Origin: JBBFMJ01 sp037441225 | Lineage (GTDB): Bacteria > Acidobacteriota > Thermoanaerobaculia > UBA2201 | Reading direction: 5' to 3' | Assembly: GCA_037441225.1 (NCBI GenBank) | Contig: JBBISU010000024.1 | Span: 1 to 39,914 of the forward strand | DNA: 39,914 nt | Part shown: piece by piece, positions 7,401-16,139 of the stretch | How positions within the stretch are numbered: the stretch's first letter is position 1 | Layout of the letters: the number at the start of each line of letters is the position of its first letter | Made by a program: the position numbers and the translations under genes | Notes under the pieces: model-generated | Databases searched by the model: none | Told to the model about the DNA's origin: nothing | What the model saw: only the letters and a program-made list of their open reading frames with translations

Positions 7401-9787
7401 TGTTTCATTATGTAAATGTTTTTCCTTTTCTTCCAATTTATAAATCCTTAACTTATAAAGTTCCAGATTATCTAAAAGAAACTGCAAAAGAAGGCGTAAG
7501 GGTGGTTATACCTTTTAAAAATAAAAAACAGTTAGGAATTATCTTTGGACAAGCAGAAGAAAATTTGCCAGAAGAAAAGATAAAAGAAATAGAATGTATC
7601 TTAGAAGAAGAACCTTTATTAAATCAAAATTTATTAAAACTATGTTATGAAATCTCTAATTACTATTTTTCTCCCTTTGGTGAAACTATTAAATTATTTT
7701 TTTCGCCAAAGCAATTAAATATAAAAGAACCAATTGTTACAATGAGTATAAAGGGAAGCATTGAAGGGGATGAAGATTTTTTGAATATATTTCAAAAACC
7801 AAAGCCCTTATCTTTTTTTCAAAAAACAAAAGAGAACTATGGCCTTTATTTAAAATATAAAGAAAAGGGCTGGATTGAATTTAAAGAAGAAAGAAAAGAT
7901 AAAAAGTATTATATTACTTTATATTCTTTGCCATCAATACCCTATGATATATTGATTAAAAAAGCAGGAAAGTCAAAGAAAAAAATTGAAATCCTTGAAA
8001 TATTAAAGGAGAAGAAAAAAGCAGTATCTTTTGGCGAATTAAATAAAATTATTCTTGTAGAAGAAGATTTTTTGAATAAAATGGCAAGAGAAAGATTAAT
8101 TTTAAAGTCCTTCAAAGAAAAATATTTTTTCCCAATAAAACACTGGATTGAAGAAAAAAAGGAAGAACCCCTTTTTGATTTAACAGAAAAACAAAAGCAG
8201 ATATATGAAACGATAAAAAAAACACTGCTTGAAAATAAATTCAAAACCTTTTTGCTTTATGGAGTAACTGCTTCTGGGAAGAGTGAAATTTATCTGCACC
8301 TCTCTGACTATGTAATTAACAATGGTGGAAAAGTTTTAATCCTTGTGCCAGAAATTTCTTTAACTCCTTTTCTTGCAACAAGGGCAATAAATCTATGGAA
8401 AGGAAGGGTTGCAATTTATCATTCAAACTTGAGTGAAAATGAGAGAAATGAAGTTTTTTTTAAAGCAAAAAATGGAGAGATGGATTTGGTGGTTGGAACA
8501 AGGTCAGCTCTTTTTCTTCCCCTTGAAAAACTAAAATTAATCATTGTAGATGAAGAACAAGATACTTCATACAAACAAGAAGATATGCCAAGATATAATG
8601 GAAGAGACATTGCTATATTGAGGGGCTCAATTGAAAATTCAGTTGTACTTTTAGCTTCTGCAACTCCATCAATTGAATCAATGGCAAATTGTGAAAAAGG
8701 AAAATATACATTGCTTCTTTTAAAAGAAAGGGTAAAAGAAAAGCCACTTCCTATAATAAATATAATAAATACAAAAGAAGCAGAAATTTTGCACCATGAA
8801 CATGGATGGATTTTATTTACCAAACCTTTAATAGAAAACTTGAAAAAAAATATAGAAAAAGGTAATCAGGCAATTCTTTTGATACCAAGAAGGGGCTATG
8901 CTCCAATAATGCTCTGCAGGGTTTGTGGTTATTATTTCTTTTGTCCAAACTGTAGTTTAAGCTTTACTGTTCATAGGAGGAAAAATAAATTAATCTGCCA
9001 TTGGTGCAATGTTGAAAAAGAGATTCCAGATACCTGTCCAAATTGTTCAGGAAAAATTTTGGAATCAATTGGTATTGCTACTGAAAAAGTTGCAGAAGTT
9101 TTAAAGAACTATTTGCCAGATATAGAGATTGGGATATTGGACAGAGATACATTATCCAAAAGAGAAGAGTTAAAAAGTTTATTATTTAACTTTGAATTGG
9201 GAAAAACTAAAGTTTTAGTTGGAACACAATTAGTTGCCAAAGGTCATCATTTTCCCAATGTTACTTTTATTGGGATTTTAAATGCTGATTTCCTTTTAAA
9301 ATTTCCAGATTTCAGGGGACCAGAAAAATTGTTTAGTTTAATTGTACAGGTAGCAGGAAGAGCAGGCAGGGGAGAAGAAAAAGGAGAGGTCTTTATACAA
9401 ACAGAAAACCCAAACCACTATGCAATTAAATTATCCTTAAATCAAGATTTTGAAGAATTCTATAAAAAAGAAATCCATTACAGAAAAATTTTTAACTATC
9501 CACCTTTTTCCTCAATGGCACTCCTTACTATACATAGCAAGAATTTTTCAAAGGCAATAAATCTTTCAAAAGAGTTAAGAGATTTTATTAAAAATTTAAA
9601 TAAATATGAAGTAAACATAAAGGGACCATACCCAGCACCACATAAAAAATTAAAGAATGAATATAGATTCCAATTTCTTTTTCGTTCAAATAGCAGAAAA
9701 AAACTTCATAATTTTTTAAATAATTTAAAACCTTTTTTGATTAAAAAAAATATTTACCTTGATTTAGATCCTATAAATTTTTTATAA
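7400..9787 (+). CDS. priA: Primosomal protein N' (replication restart helicase PriA)
   Basis: 795 residues. PriA recognises stalled forks, unwinds DNA 3' to 5' and loads the primosome. An N-terminal 3'BD-like domain (about 1-100) is followed by a variable region, then helicase lobes with Walker A GVTASGKSE near residue 290, motif II DEEQ (most PriA proteins have DEEH), SATPSIESM and QVAGRAGRG. The zinc-binding insert has four paired cysteines: CRVC, CPNC, CHWC and CPNC. It is the last gene of the glpX operon. The intrinsic hairpin just downstream faces the opposite strand's hup gene. Confidence 0.96.
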   Translation: MFHYVNVFPFLPIYKSLTYKVPDYLKETAKEGVRVVIPFKNKKQLGIIFGQAEENLPEEKIKEIECILEEEPLLNQNLLKLCYEISNYYFSPFGETIKLFFSPKQLNIKEPIVTMSIKGSIEGDEDFLNIFQKPKPLSFFQKTKENYGLYLKYKEKGWIEFKEERKDKKYYITLYSLPSIPYDILIKKAGKSKKKIEILEILKEKKKAVSFGELNKIILVEEDFLNKMARERLILKSFKEKYFFPIKHWIEEKKEEPLFDLTEKQKQIYETIKKTLLENKFKTFLLYGVTASGKSEIYLHLSDYVINNGGKVLILVPEISLTPFLATRAINLWKGRVAIYHSNLSENERNEVFFKAKNGEMDLVVGTRSALFLPLEKLKLIIVDEEQDTSYKQEDMPRYNGRDIAILRGSIENSVVLLASATPSIESMANCEKGKYTLLLLKERVKEKPLPIINIINTKEAEILHHEHGWILFTKPLIENLKKNIEKGNQAILLIPRRGYAPIMLCRVCGYYFFCPNCSLSFTVHRRKNKLICHWCNVEKEIPDTCPNCSGKILESIGIATEKVAEVLKNYLPDIEIGILDRDTLSKREELKSLLFNFELGKTKVLVGTQLVAKGHHFPNVTFIGILNADFLLKFPDFRGPEKLFSLIVQVAGRAGRGEEKGEVFIQTENPNHYAIKLSLNQDFEEFYKKEIHYRKIFNYPPFSSMALLTIHSKNFSKAINLSKELRDFIKNLNKYEVNIKGPYPAPHKKLKNEYRFQFLFRSNSRKKLHNFLNNLKPFLIKKNIYLDLDPINFL

Positions 9788-9815
9788 AAAAAACCGCTCC
9801 TTAAAAAAGAGCGGT
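9784..9815 (-). terminator. Intrinsic terminator of hup
   Basis: A perfect 7-base stem, accgctc (9793-9799) with gagcggt (9809-9815), around a 9-base loop. Read on the minus strand the stem is followed by a run of eight or more T residues, the layout of a rho-independent terminator for hup. Read on the plus strand no T tract follows, so it would stop priA transcripts poorly. Confidence 0.85.
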
Positions 9816-9842
9816 CTCAAAAAGCAAAAATAGGTTTTTGAA

Positions 9843-10136
9843 CTACTTTGCCACTCTTGATTTCAATGTTTTTCCAGCTTTGAAAACAGGATACTTCTTA
9901 GCAGGAATTTGAATTGGCTTGCCGGTCTGAGGATTTCTTCCTTTTCTGGCTTTTCTGTGTCTTGACATAAAGGTTCCAAATCCAGGGATTGAAACCTTTT
10001 TTCCTTTGTCCAATTCAGTTGCAATAATTCCCTTTCCAGGCCTGCAATCAAATAAAGCATCTACTACTTCTAATGCTTTAACTTGGCTTAAGCCGGTTGT
10101 CTTTGAAAGTTTTTGTACTAATTCGGTTTTGTTCAT
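9843..10136 (-). CDS. hup: HU family nucleoid DNA-binding protein
   Basis: 97 residues. A dimeric histone-like protein that bends and compacts DNA non-specifically. Seen in the sequence: MNKTELVQKLSKTTGLSQVKA for helices 1-2, the conserved PGFGTFMSRHRKARKGRNP core and start of the DNA-binding arm, and the KPIQIPAKKYPVFKAGKTLK C-terminal block; the family's RxGRNPxTG motif is present as RKGRNPQTG. It has its own promoter, a strong Shine-Dalgarno site (aaggaggt, 3 bases before ATG) and its own terminator, so it is a single-gene transcript set between two plus-strand units. Confidence 0.96.
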   Translation of the reverse strand: MNKTELVQKLSKTTGLSQVKALEVVDALFDCRPGKGIIATELDKGKKVSIPGFGTFMSRHRKARKGRNPQTGKPIQIPAKKYPVFKAGKTLKSRVAK

Positions 10137-10169
10137 ATAACCTCCTTAAAATTTAGTATTTCATTGTAT

Positions 10170-10198
10170 AGTATAAGACATTTCCCCCCCTTTGTCAA
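10170..10198 (-). promoter_or_regulatory. Sigma-70 promoter of hup
   Basis: On the minus strand: TTGACA (10198-10193), exactly 17 bases, TATACT (10175-10170). This is a near-consensus promoter with a leader of roughly 25-30 bases before the hup ATG at 10136. The spacer contains a run of seven G residues. Confidence 0.85.
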
Positions 10199-10364
10199 GT
10201 GATATTTAACTTTTCAAAGGGTACCTCCTTTAAAAACATTTTAAAATAAGGAAAATAAGAAGATTATATTTATTTTTATCAATTTCTTAAATAATAATCT
10301 TTGGTATTTTAAAAATAAAAATTATTATGTTATAATATTTCTTTATATTTTTAGGAGGTTTTAA
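10199..10364. promoter_or_regulatory. Intergenic region with promoter of the EF-G-like gene
   Basis: Upstream of the EF-G-like gene a TATAAT lies at 10331-10336 with a weak -35 (TTTAAA, 10308-10313, 17-base spacer) and a Shine-Dalgarno site (taggaggt) before ATG 10365. Around 10217-10235 there is an imperfect palindrome centred on ggtacc. I see no gene or RNA in the rest. Confidence 0.5.
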
Positions 10365-12452
10365 ATGAAGAGATATGTGCCTGAGAAATTGCGAAATATT
10401 TGTTTCGCAGGACATAATGATACTGGTAAAACAACGCTGCTTTCTGCATTACTTTATCTGTCAGGAGCTGTGAACCGCTTTCTTAGAGTTGAAGATGGTA
10501 ATACTATAACTGACTTTGATGAAGAAGAGCAAGCAAGAAAGATATCCATATATCTTTCCCTTGCTTGGATTGATTATAAAGATACAAAGATTAACTTTTT
10601 TGATACTCCAGGTTTTGGAATGTTTATTTCAGAAACTATGCCTGGGATAAAATGTTCTGATACAGTTGCCCTTTTTGTAAATGGAGTTCAAGGAATTGAA
10701 ATTCAAACAGATAAAATTTTTAAAATTTCTTCCACTTTTAATGTGCCACTTTTATTTATTATTAATAAACTGGACAAAGAAAATTCAGATCCTTTGAAAG
10801 TATTAGAACAACTTAAAAATAAATATGGAAATAAAGTAATACCCTTAACATATCCAATAGGCAAGGAAGCAAATTTTAAAGGTGTTGTTAACATACTTGA
10901 CTTAAAAGCTTACTATAATGAAAATCAAAATCCCCAGGCAAAAATTGAAAGCATACCTGAAAATTTGAAAGGAGCAATTGAAAAAACAAGAGAAGAGTTA
11001 ATAGAAAAAGTAGCAGAAGGTGATGAAAAGTTAATGGAAAAATTTTTTGAGGAGGGAACACTTGAAGAAAAAGAACTGATTTCAGGTTTAAAAGCAAGTT
11101 TTTTAAAAAGAGAAATCTTCCCTGTTTTTTTTACTTCTGCTATCCAATTTGTAGGGATTCAAACATTACTTGAAAGCTTTTTGCAAATCTGTCCTTCACC
11201 TGACTTAAGGAAATGGGAAGGTAAAAACCCTTTATCAAAAGAACCAATAGCCTTTGAATCAAATGAAAAATCACCTCCTTCTGCTTATGTATTTAAAACA
11301 ATTTCAGATATCTTTGCTGGAAAGATAACTATATTTAAAGTAATTACTGGAACTTTTAAATCAGATGATACCTATTTAAATTCTACAAGGGATGTCTTGG
11401 AAAGGTTTGGAAGTTTAAATTCTATAATGGGCAAAAATTTAAGCCCCCTTTCTGAAATCTATGCAGGGGATATTGCTGCTGTTACAAAACTTAAAGAAAC
11501 AAAAACCTTTGATACACTATGTGATAAAGCAAACCAAATTTTATATGATCCTTTGAAGATAGGTGAGCCCTCAATTTCTTTTGCAATTGAGCCAAAAAGT
11601 AAAGGTGATGAAGATAAAATATCAAATGCTTTACAAAAAATAATGGAGGAAGAACCATTAGTAAAAGCGTCAAGAGATCCACAGACAAAAGAATTGGTTA
11701 TATCAGGAGCAGGTCAACTTCACATTGAAATTATTGGAAACAAGTTAAAAAATAAATATGGTGTATCAGTTAATTTAAAGCTTCCAAAAGTACCTTACAA
11801 GGAAACAATTTTAAGAACTGCTCAAACAACATATAGGCATAAAAAACAAACAGGTGGGCATGGTCAATTTGCAGAATGTATGATTCAGGTAGAGCCAAAT
11901 ATTAGGGGAGGGGGATATGAATTTATAGATAAAATTTTTGGAGGTGCAATTTCCCAAAACTTTAGACCATCTGTTGATAAAGGAATTCAAGATGCTGCAT
12001 TAAAAGGCATTTTAGCTGGCTTCCCTGTTGTGGATTTTAAAGTAACCCTTTTGGATGGAAAGGAACATCCTGTTGATTCTTCTGATATGGCATTTAAAAT
12101 TGCTGGTTCTATGGCTTTTAAAGAAGCTGCTAAAAAAGCAGGTCTTACAATTTTGGAGCCAATTTATAATGTTGAAATATATACTCCAGAAGAGTTTATG
12201 GGAGATATTATGGGGGATTTAAACGGCAGAAGGGGAAGGGTCTTGGGAATGGATATGGAAGGAGATATAAGAATAATTAAAGCACAAGTTCCCTTAGCAG
12301 AAATGCTTACATATTCCTCTGATTTAAGATCAAAGACACAAGGAAGGGCATCCTTTTCAATGGAATTTGCCTTTTATGAAGAGGTTCCAAAGCACCTGCA
12401 AGAAAAAATAATTGCCCAGCATAAAAAGGAAAAAGAAGAAGAGGAATCATAA
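10365..12452 (+). CDS. Elongation factor G-like GTPase
   Basis: 695 residues, the length of EF-G. It has the translational GTPase motifs: G1 GHNDTGKTT at residues 16-24, G3 DTPG at 80-83 and G4 NKLD, then the EF-G domains II-V (GAGQLHIEIIGNKLK; GGHGQFAECMIQVEP; LGMDMEGDIRIIKAQVPL). The G3 context is DTPGFGMF, whereas canonical EF-G has DTPGH; the catalytic histidine position is Phe84. This places it with the second, EF-G-like group rather than the main translocase, so GTP hydrolysis and its ribosome role may differ. It heads a three-gene run with the transporter and DUF2062 genes. Confidence 0.92.
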   Translation: MKRYVPEKLRNICFAGHNDTGKTTLLSALLYLSGAVNRFLRVEDGNTITDFDEEEQARKISIYLSLAWIDYKDTKINFFDTPGFGMFISETMPGIKCSDTVALFVNGVQGIEIQTDKIFKISSTFNVPLLFIINKLDKENSDPLKVLEQLKNKYGNKVIPLTYPIGKEANFKGVVNILDLKAYYNENQNPQAKIESIPENLKGAIEKTREELIEKVAEGDEKLMEKFFEEGTLEEKELISGLKASFLKREIFPVFFTSAIQFVGIQTLLESFLQICPSPDLRKWEGKNPLSKEPIAFESNEKSPPSAYVFKTISDIFAGKITIFKVITGTFKSDDTYLNSTRDVLERFGSLNSIMGKNLSPLSEIYAGDIAAVTKLKETKTFDTLCDKANQILYDPLKIGEPSISFAIEPKSKGDEDKISNALQKIMEEEPLVKASRDPQTKELVISGAGQLHIEIIGNKLKNKYGVSVNLKLPKVPYKETILRTAQTTYRHKKQTGGHGQFAECMIQVEPNIRGGGYEFIDKIFGGAISQNFRPSVDKGIQDAALKGILAGFPVVDFKVTLLDGKEHPVDSSDMAFKIAGSMAFKEAAKKAGLTILEPIYNVEIYTPEEFMGDIMGDLNGRRGRVLGMDMEGDIRIIKAQVPLAEMLTYSSDLRSKTQGRASFSMEFAFYEEVPKHLQEKIIAQHKKEKEEEES

Positions 12453-12487
12453 TAAAAGGCGAAATTTTTGCAATTAGTGCCTCCTTT

Positions 12488-13315
12488 TTGTGGTCCTTTA
12501 CAGCAATTTTTTTTACAAAAGCATCTAAATATTTAGGTATATTAAAGGTAAATCTATTAAGACTTTTCTTAGCAAATATATATTTTTTAATAACCTTAAT
12601 TTTATTAAAAAATAAATTTACTTTTAGTTTTGCAGAAGTATTTTATCTTTCCTTGAGTGGAATTATAGGGCTTGCCTTAGGAGATCTTTTTTTATTTAAA
12701 AGTTTTCTTTTAATAGGACCACAACTTACTATGTTAATTTTTACCTCTTCTCCTCTAATAACCCTTTTGCTTTCTTTTATATTTTTAAAAGAAAAAATAA
12801 GTTTTATTGCTGCTTCAGGAATATTTTTAGTTATTTTTGGTGTATCTATTTCTTTGATTAGCAAAAAAAATGAAAAAAAAATTGTTTTCTTTGGTTTTTT
12901 ATTTAGTTTTTTGGCTGCAGTTATGCAATCTCTTGGGCTTATTTTAGCAAAGAAAGGATTATTATCAGGTATAGATACATTACTTGCTTCTTTTATAAGA
13001 ATTTTCTTTGCTTTCTTTTTTACTTTAACTTTAAATCCTTTAATAAAATTAAAAAATTTTGAAACAAAAAATAAAAAAAATTATGGCTTTATTTTTCTTC
13101 TTTTTGGTTCTATTATTGGTCCCTACCTTGGTGTCTGGTTTTCCCAAATTGCAATAAAATATTCAAATACAGGAATTGCAGCAACCCTTTTATCCCTTTC
13201 TCCTATATTTTTGATTCCTCTGGATAAAATTTTTGAAAAAGAGGAAATTGGTTTTTTGAGAATTATTGGAACAATCATTGCAATCTTTGGAATTTATATA
13301 ATATTAAATGTATAA
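12488..13315 (+). CDS. EamA/DMT family transporter
   Basis: A very hydrophobic protein of 275 residues or slightly more, with about ten membrane segments in two similar halves (EamA domains), as in drug/metabolite exporters of the inner membrane. Visible features are GLALGDLFLFKSFLLIGPQ, ITLLLSFIFLKEKIS in the first half and LLSLSPIFLIPLDKIFEKEEI in the second. The first standard start in frame is TTG at 12488, but this cuts into the first helix. The frame is open back to 12425, and the family-like start KGEIFAISASFLW follows an ATA codon at 12452, six bases after a gagga site. Substrate unknown. Confidence 0.88.
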   Translation: MWSFTAIFFTKASKYLGILKVNLLRLFLANIYFLITLILLKNKFTFSFAEVFYLSLSGIIGLALGDLFLFKSFLLIGPQLTMLIFTSSPLITLLLSFIFLKEKISFIAASGIFLVIFGVSISLISKKNEKKIVFFGFLFSFLAAVMQSLGLILAKKGLLSGIDTLLASFIRIFFAFFFTLTLNPLIKLKNFETKNKKNYGFIFLLFGSIIGPYLGVWFSQIAIKYSNTGIAATLLSLSPIFLIPLDKIFEKEEIGFLRIIGTIIAIFGIYIILNV

Positions 13316-13775
13316 AAAGTTAATTTTTGAAATAAAATCTGCCTTCCTTCAAGGTTTTACACCAAAAAAAATTGCTTTAACCATTTCAATTGGTTTGGTT
13401 TTTGGAACAATACCTTTTTGTATATCAACACTCTTTTGCACAATAGCAGGTATTATTTTAAGATTAAACCAGCCAATTTTACAAATTGTAAATTTCCTTG
13501 TCTTCCCCCTTCAAATAGGACTATTTATACCATATCTTAAATTAGGTGAATTTTTACTTAAAGAAAAAACAATTTCATTGAATTATTTTGAAATAAAGGA
13601 AATATTTAATTTAAGTATAAAACTATTTATTTTGAAACTTGGTAAGGTAATATTTTTTGCACTTCTTGGTTGGCTCATTCTTTCACCCTTTATATTTATA
13701 TTCTCCTATTATTTATCTTATTCAATTTTGAAAAAATTAATTATTTCTCAAAGGTGGCTCAAAGATAAATTTTAA
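13308..13775 (+). CDS. DUF2062 family membrane protein
   Basis: 155 residues. The N-terminal region matches the DUF2062 pattern: GFTPKKIALTISIGLVFGTIP, then a hydrophobic helix and RLNQPILQIVNFLVFPLQI. Three to four membrane segments are likely. DUF2062 proteins are small inner-membrane proteins of unknown biochemical role, sometimes linked to envelope or glycosyltransferase genes. It overlaps the transporter gene by 8 bases at the start and the convergent ymdB gene by 39 bases at the end, so the last dozen residues are encoded on both strands. Confidence 0.8.
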   Translation: MYKKLIFEIKSAFLQGFTPKKIALTISIGLVFGTIPFCISTLFCTIAGIILRLNQPILQIVNFLVFPLQIGLFIPYLKLGEFLLKEKTISLNYFEIKEIFNLSIKLFILKLGKVIFFALLGWLILSPFIFIFSYYLSYSILKKLIISQRWLKDKF

Positions 13776-14534
13776 TTCAAGGGGTTTCAAATCAAGAATT
13801 GAAAAGGAAACAAAAAGAGCAGATATATGTCCTTCACCTTTTGCAACTTCAAATTTTACAGGTGTTTGTTTTAAAAACCTTGAAATAATAATATCCTTAT
13901 CAAAACCAATTACAGAATCATAATTTCCAGTCATCCCAACATCTGTTATAAAAACTGTTCCCTTTTTTAAAATTCTTTCATCTCTTGTAGGAATATGAGT
14001 ATGGGTGCCAAAAACTAGATTTACCTGACCATCTACAAAATGGGCAAAGGCATTTTTTTCTGATGTTGCTTCCCCATGAAAATCAATTATAATGAGGGAA
14101 TTTTCTGGAAATTCTTTTTTTAATGATAAAAATTTTTTAAAGGGACAATCTATGGATTCCATAAAGGTACGCCCTTGCAACTGTACTACCACAATTTTTG
14201 TACCTTTAATTTCTTGTATGATAATGCCTTTCCCAGGGTTTCCTTCTGGATAATTTGCTGGTCTTAAAACCATTGGATAAAGTTCCAAACTTGCCACAAA
14301 CTCTTTTTTATCCCATATATGACTACCTGTTGTAAAAACATTTATTGGAAGAGCCAGAAGTTCTTCCATTGTTGAAGGAGAAGGACCAAAACCCCCTGAA
14401 GCATTTTCAATATTTGCAATAACAAAATCTAAATCTAAACTTTTTTTTAAATCAAAAAGATATTTTTTTAAAGCATTTCTTCCAGGTCTTCCTACTACAT
14501 CTCCAATTGCCAAAAAATTTATCTTATTTTGCAT
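13737..14534 (-). CDS. ymdB: YmdB family metallophosphoesterase (2',3'-cyclic-nucleotide 2'-phosphodiesterase)
   Basis: About 265 residues from the ATG at 14534; an upstream TTG at 14540 is also possible. The protein family (TIGR00282) is a calcineurin-like dimetal phosphoesterase, and in Bacillus YmdB acts on cyclic nucleotides and affects biofilm and motility choice. Motifs: GDVVGRPGR, IENASGG, SHIWDKKEF, FHGEATSEK, GTHTHIPTRD and ITDVGMTGNYDSVIG. In most relatives the fourth-position block reads GNHTWDKKE; here the metal-binding Asn is Ser (TGSHIWDKKE). The gene overlaps the 3' end of rny by 11 bases, the usual rny-ymdB pairing. Confidence 0.92.
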   Translation of the reverse strand: MQNKINFLAIGDVVGRPGRNALKKYLFDLKKSLDLDFVIANIENASGGFGPSPSTMEELLALPINVFTTGSHIWDKKEFVASLELYPMVLRPANYPEGNPGKGIIIQEIKGTKIVVVQLQGRTFMESIDCPFKKFLSLKKEFPENSLIIIDFHGEATSEKNAFAHFVDGQVNLVFGTHTHIPTRDERILKKGTVFITDVGMTGNYDSVIGFDKDIIISRFLKQTPVKFEVAKGEGHISALFVSFSILDLKPLELKFIFEPPLRNN

Positions 14535-16089
14535 AATCAATTGCTCTCAACTCTCTTATAACAGTTACCTTTATCTGTCCAGGATATTGAACTTCTTCTT
14601 CTATTTTTCTTGCAATATCCTTTGCCATCCAGAAGGCTTCCTCATCTCTTACTTTTTGACTTTCAACAATTATTCTCAATTCTCTTCCTGCTTGGACAGC
14701 ATATGCCTTATTTACACCTTCAAAACCTTTAGCAATTTCTTCCAATTTTTCAAGCCGTCTTACATAGGACTCAAGTACATCCCTTCTTGCTCCAGGTCTT
14801 GCAGCAGATAAAGCATCAGCAATATTTACTATGACTGCTTCAAGCATTTTTGGTTCCACATCACCATGATGGCATTCCATAGAATGGATAACTGCTTCTG
14901 ATTCGCCATATTTTCTTAAAAATTCTACACCCAATTGGATATGAGTTCCTTCATGTTCTTTATCTAATGCTTTCCCTATATCATGCAAAAGCCCTGCCCT
15001 TTTTGCAATATCTGCATTTGCTTTTAATTCAATTGCAATCCTTTCAGCCAAATTTGCAACTTCCTTTGAATGGGCTAAAACATTTTGACCATAAGAAGTT
15101 CTATATTTAAGTTTTCCTAAATGTCTCAGTATTTCAATATGTAAATCAGGTATTCCAACTGATAAGGCAGCTGCTTCACCTTCTTCAAGAATCTTATTTT
15201 CAAATTCTTCTTTGCATTTTTCAACAACTTCTTCAATCCTTGCAGGATGTATTCTTCCGTCCGCAATGAGTTTTTTGAGAGCCATACTTGCAATTTCTCT
15301 TCGCAGTGGATCAAAGGAAGAAATTGTGACAGCACCTGGGGTGTCATCAACAATCAAATCAACACCACATACCATTTCAAGGGAACGAATATTTCTTCCA
15401 TCCCTTCCAATTATCCTTCCTTTCATTTCATCAGAAGGCAAATCAACAACGGTCACTGTATTTTCTGTTACATATTCAGAAGCAATCTTTTGAATTACAT
15501 TTGCCAGATAATATTTTGCCCTTTGTTCTCCCTGCTCTTTTGCTTCTTCTTCTATTTTCTTTATTAAATTTGCTACCTCAATCCTTGCTTCTTGCTCAAT
15601 ATTTTTAATTAATTCCTTCTTTGCTTCTTCTGAAGAAAGTCCTGCAATTTGTTCCAACTTTTGCTTTTGCTCAAGTACTAATTTTTCTGCTTCTTTTATT
15701 TTTTCTTCAAATTCCTTTTGTTTATGCTGGATTTGTGCTTCTTTATCTTTTAAATCAATTTCTAATTTATCTAAATGTTGTTGCCTTCCATCTAACTTTG
15801 CTTCTCTTTGTTGAAGACGCCTCTCCCATTGTTGGAATTCTTTTTTTTGTTCCCTTGAACTCCTTTCAAACTCATTCCTCATCTGCATATACTTTTCCTT
15901 GGCAGAAATTGCAGCTTCCCTTGCTTTTTCTTTTGCTTCTTTATCTGCCTTTTCTATAATATTTTGAGCTTCTGCTTTTGCTTTATTAATTAATCCTTTT
16001 GAGTAAAATTTTGAAAATAGATAAAAAATTATTAAAGAAAGTAAGAAACCAATAACAAAACTTAAAATAATGTAAAAAAAATTCAACAT
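14524..16089 (-). CDS. rny: Ribonuclease Y
   Basis: 521 residues from the ATG at 16089, chosen because an aaggaggg site precedes it by 6 bases; an upstream ATG at 16113 would add 8 residues and lacks such a site. RNase Y is a membrane-anchored endoribonuclease that starts mRNA decay. Domains in order: one N-terminal membrane helix (LNFFYIILSFVIGFLL), a long charged coiled coil (about 30-200), a KH domain with GRIIGRDGRNIRSLE, and an HD domain with the metal motif LLHDIGKALDKEHEGTH and later HHGDVEP. All key residues are present. It lies downstream of 6S RNA and upstream of ymdB. Confidence 0.96.
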   Translation of the reverse strand: MLNFFYIILSFVIGFLLSLIIFYLFSKFYSKGLINKAKAEAQNIIEKADKEAKEKAREAAISAKEKYMQMRNEFERSSREQKKEFQQWERRLQQREAKLDGRQQHLDKLEIDLKDKEAQIQHKQKEFEEKIKEAEKLVLEQKQKLEQIAGLSSEEAKKELIKNIEQEARIEVANLIKKIEEEAKEQGEQRAKYYLANVIQKIASEYVTENTVTVVDLPSDEMKGRIIGRDGRNIRSLEMVCGVDLIVDDTPGAVTISSFDPLRREIASMALKKLIADGRIHPARIEEVVEKCKEEFENKILEEGEAAALSVGIPDLHIEILRHLGKLKYRTSYGQNVLAHSKEVANLAERIAIELKANADIAKRAGLLHDIGKALDKEHEGTHIQLGVEFLRKYGESEAVIHSMECHHGDVEPKMLEAVIVNIADALSAARPGARRDVLESYVRRLEKLEEIAKGFEGVNKAYAVQAGRELRIIVESQKVRDEEAFWMAKDIARKIEEEVQYPGQIKVTVIRELRAIDYAK

Positions 16090-16139
16090 AATACCCTCCT
16101 TATAACAATTCAAGGAGGTGAAAAGGCTAATTGAGGAGT

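Noticed and set aside
8540..8580. PriA motif II reads DEEQ rather than DEEH
   Set aside because: Considered as an inactivating change, but Gln at this position is, as far as I recall, found in other PriA proteins and the remaining motifs are intact.
10210..10240. Minus-strand aaaggagg motif upstream of hup
   Set aside because: It lies upstream of the hup promoter and leads only into a three-codon frame (TTG then stop), so it does not mark a gene.
15212..15959. Several plus frames opposite rny
   Set aside because: All lie antisense to the certain RNase Y gene, a common effect of its biased codon use.
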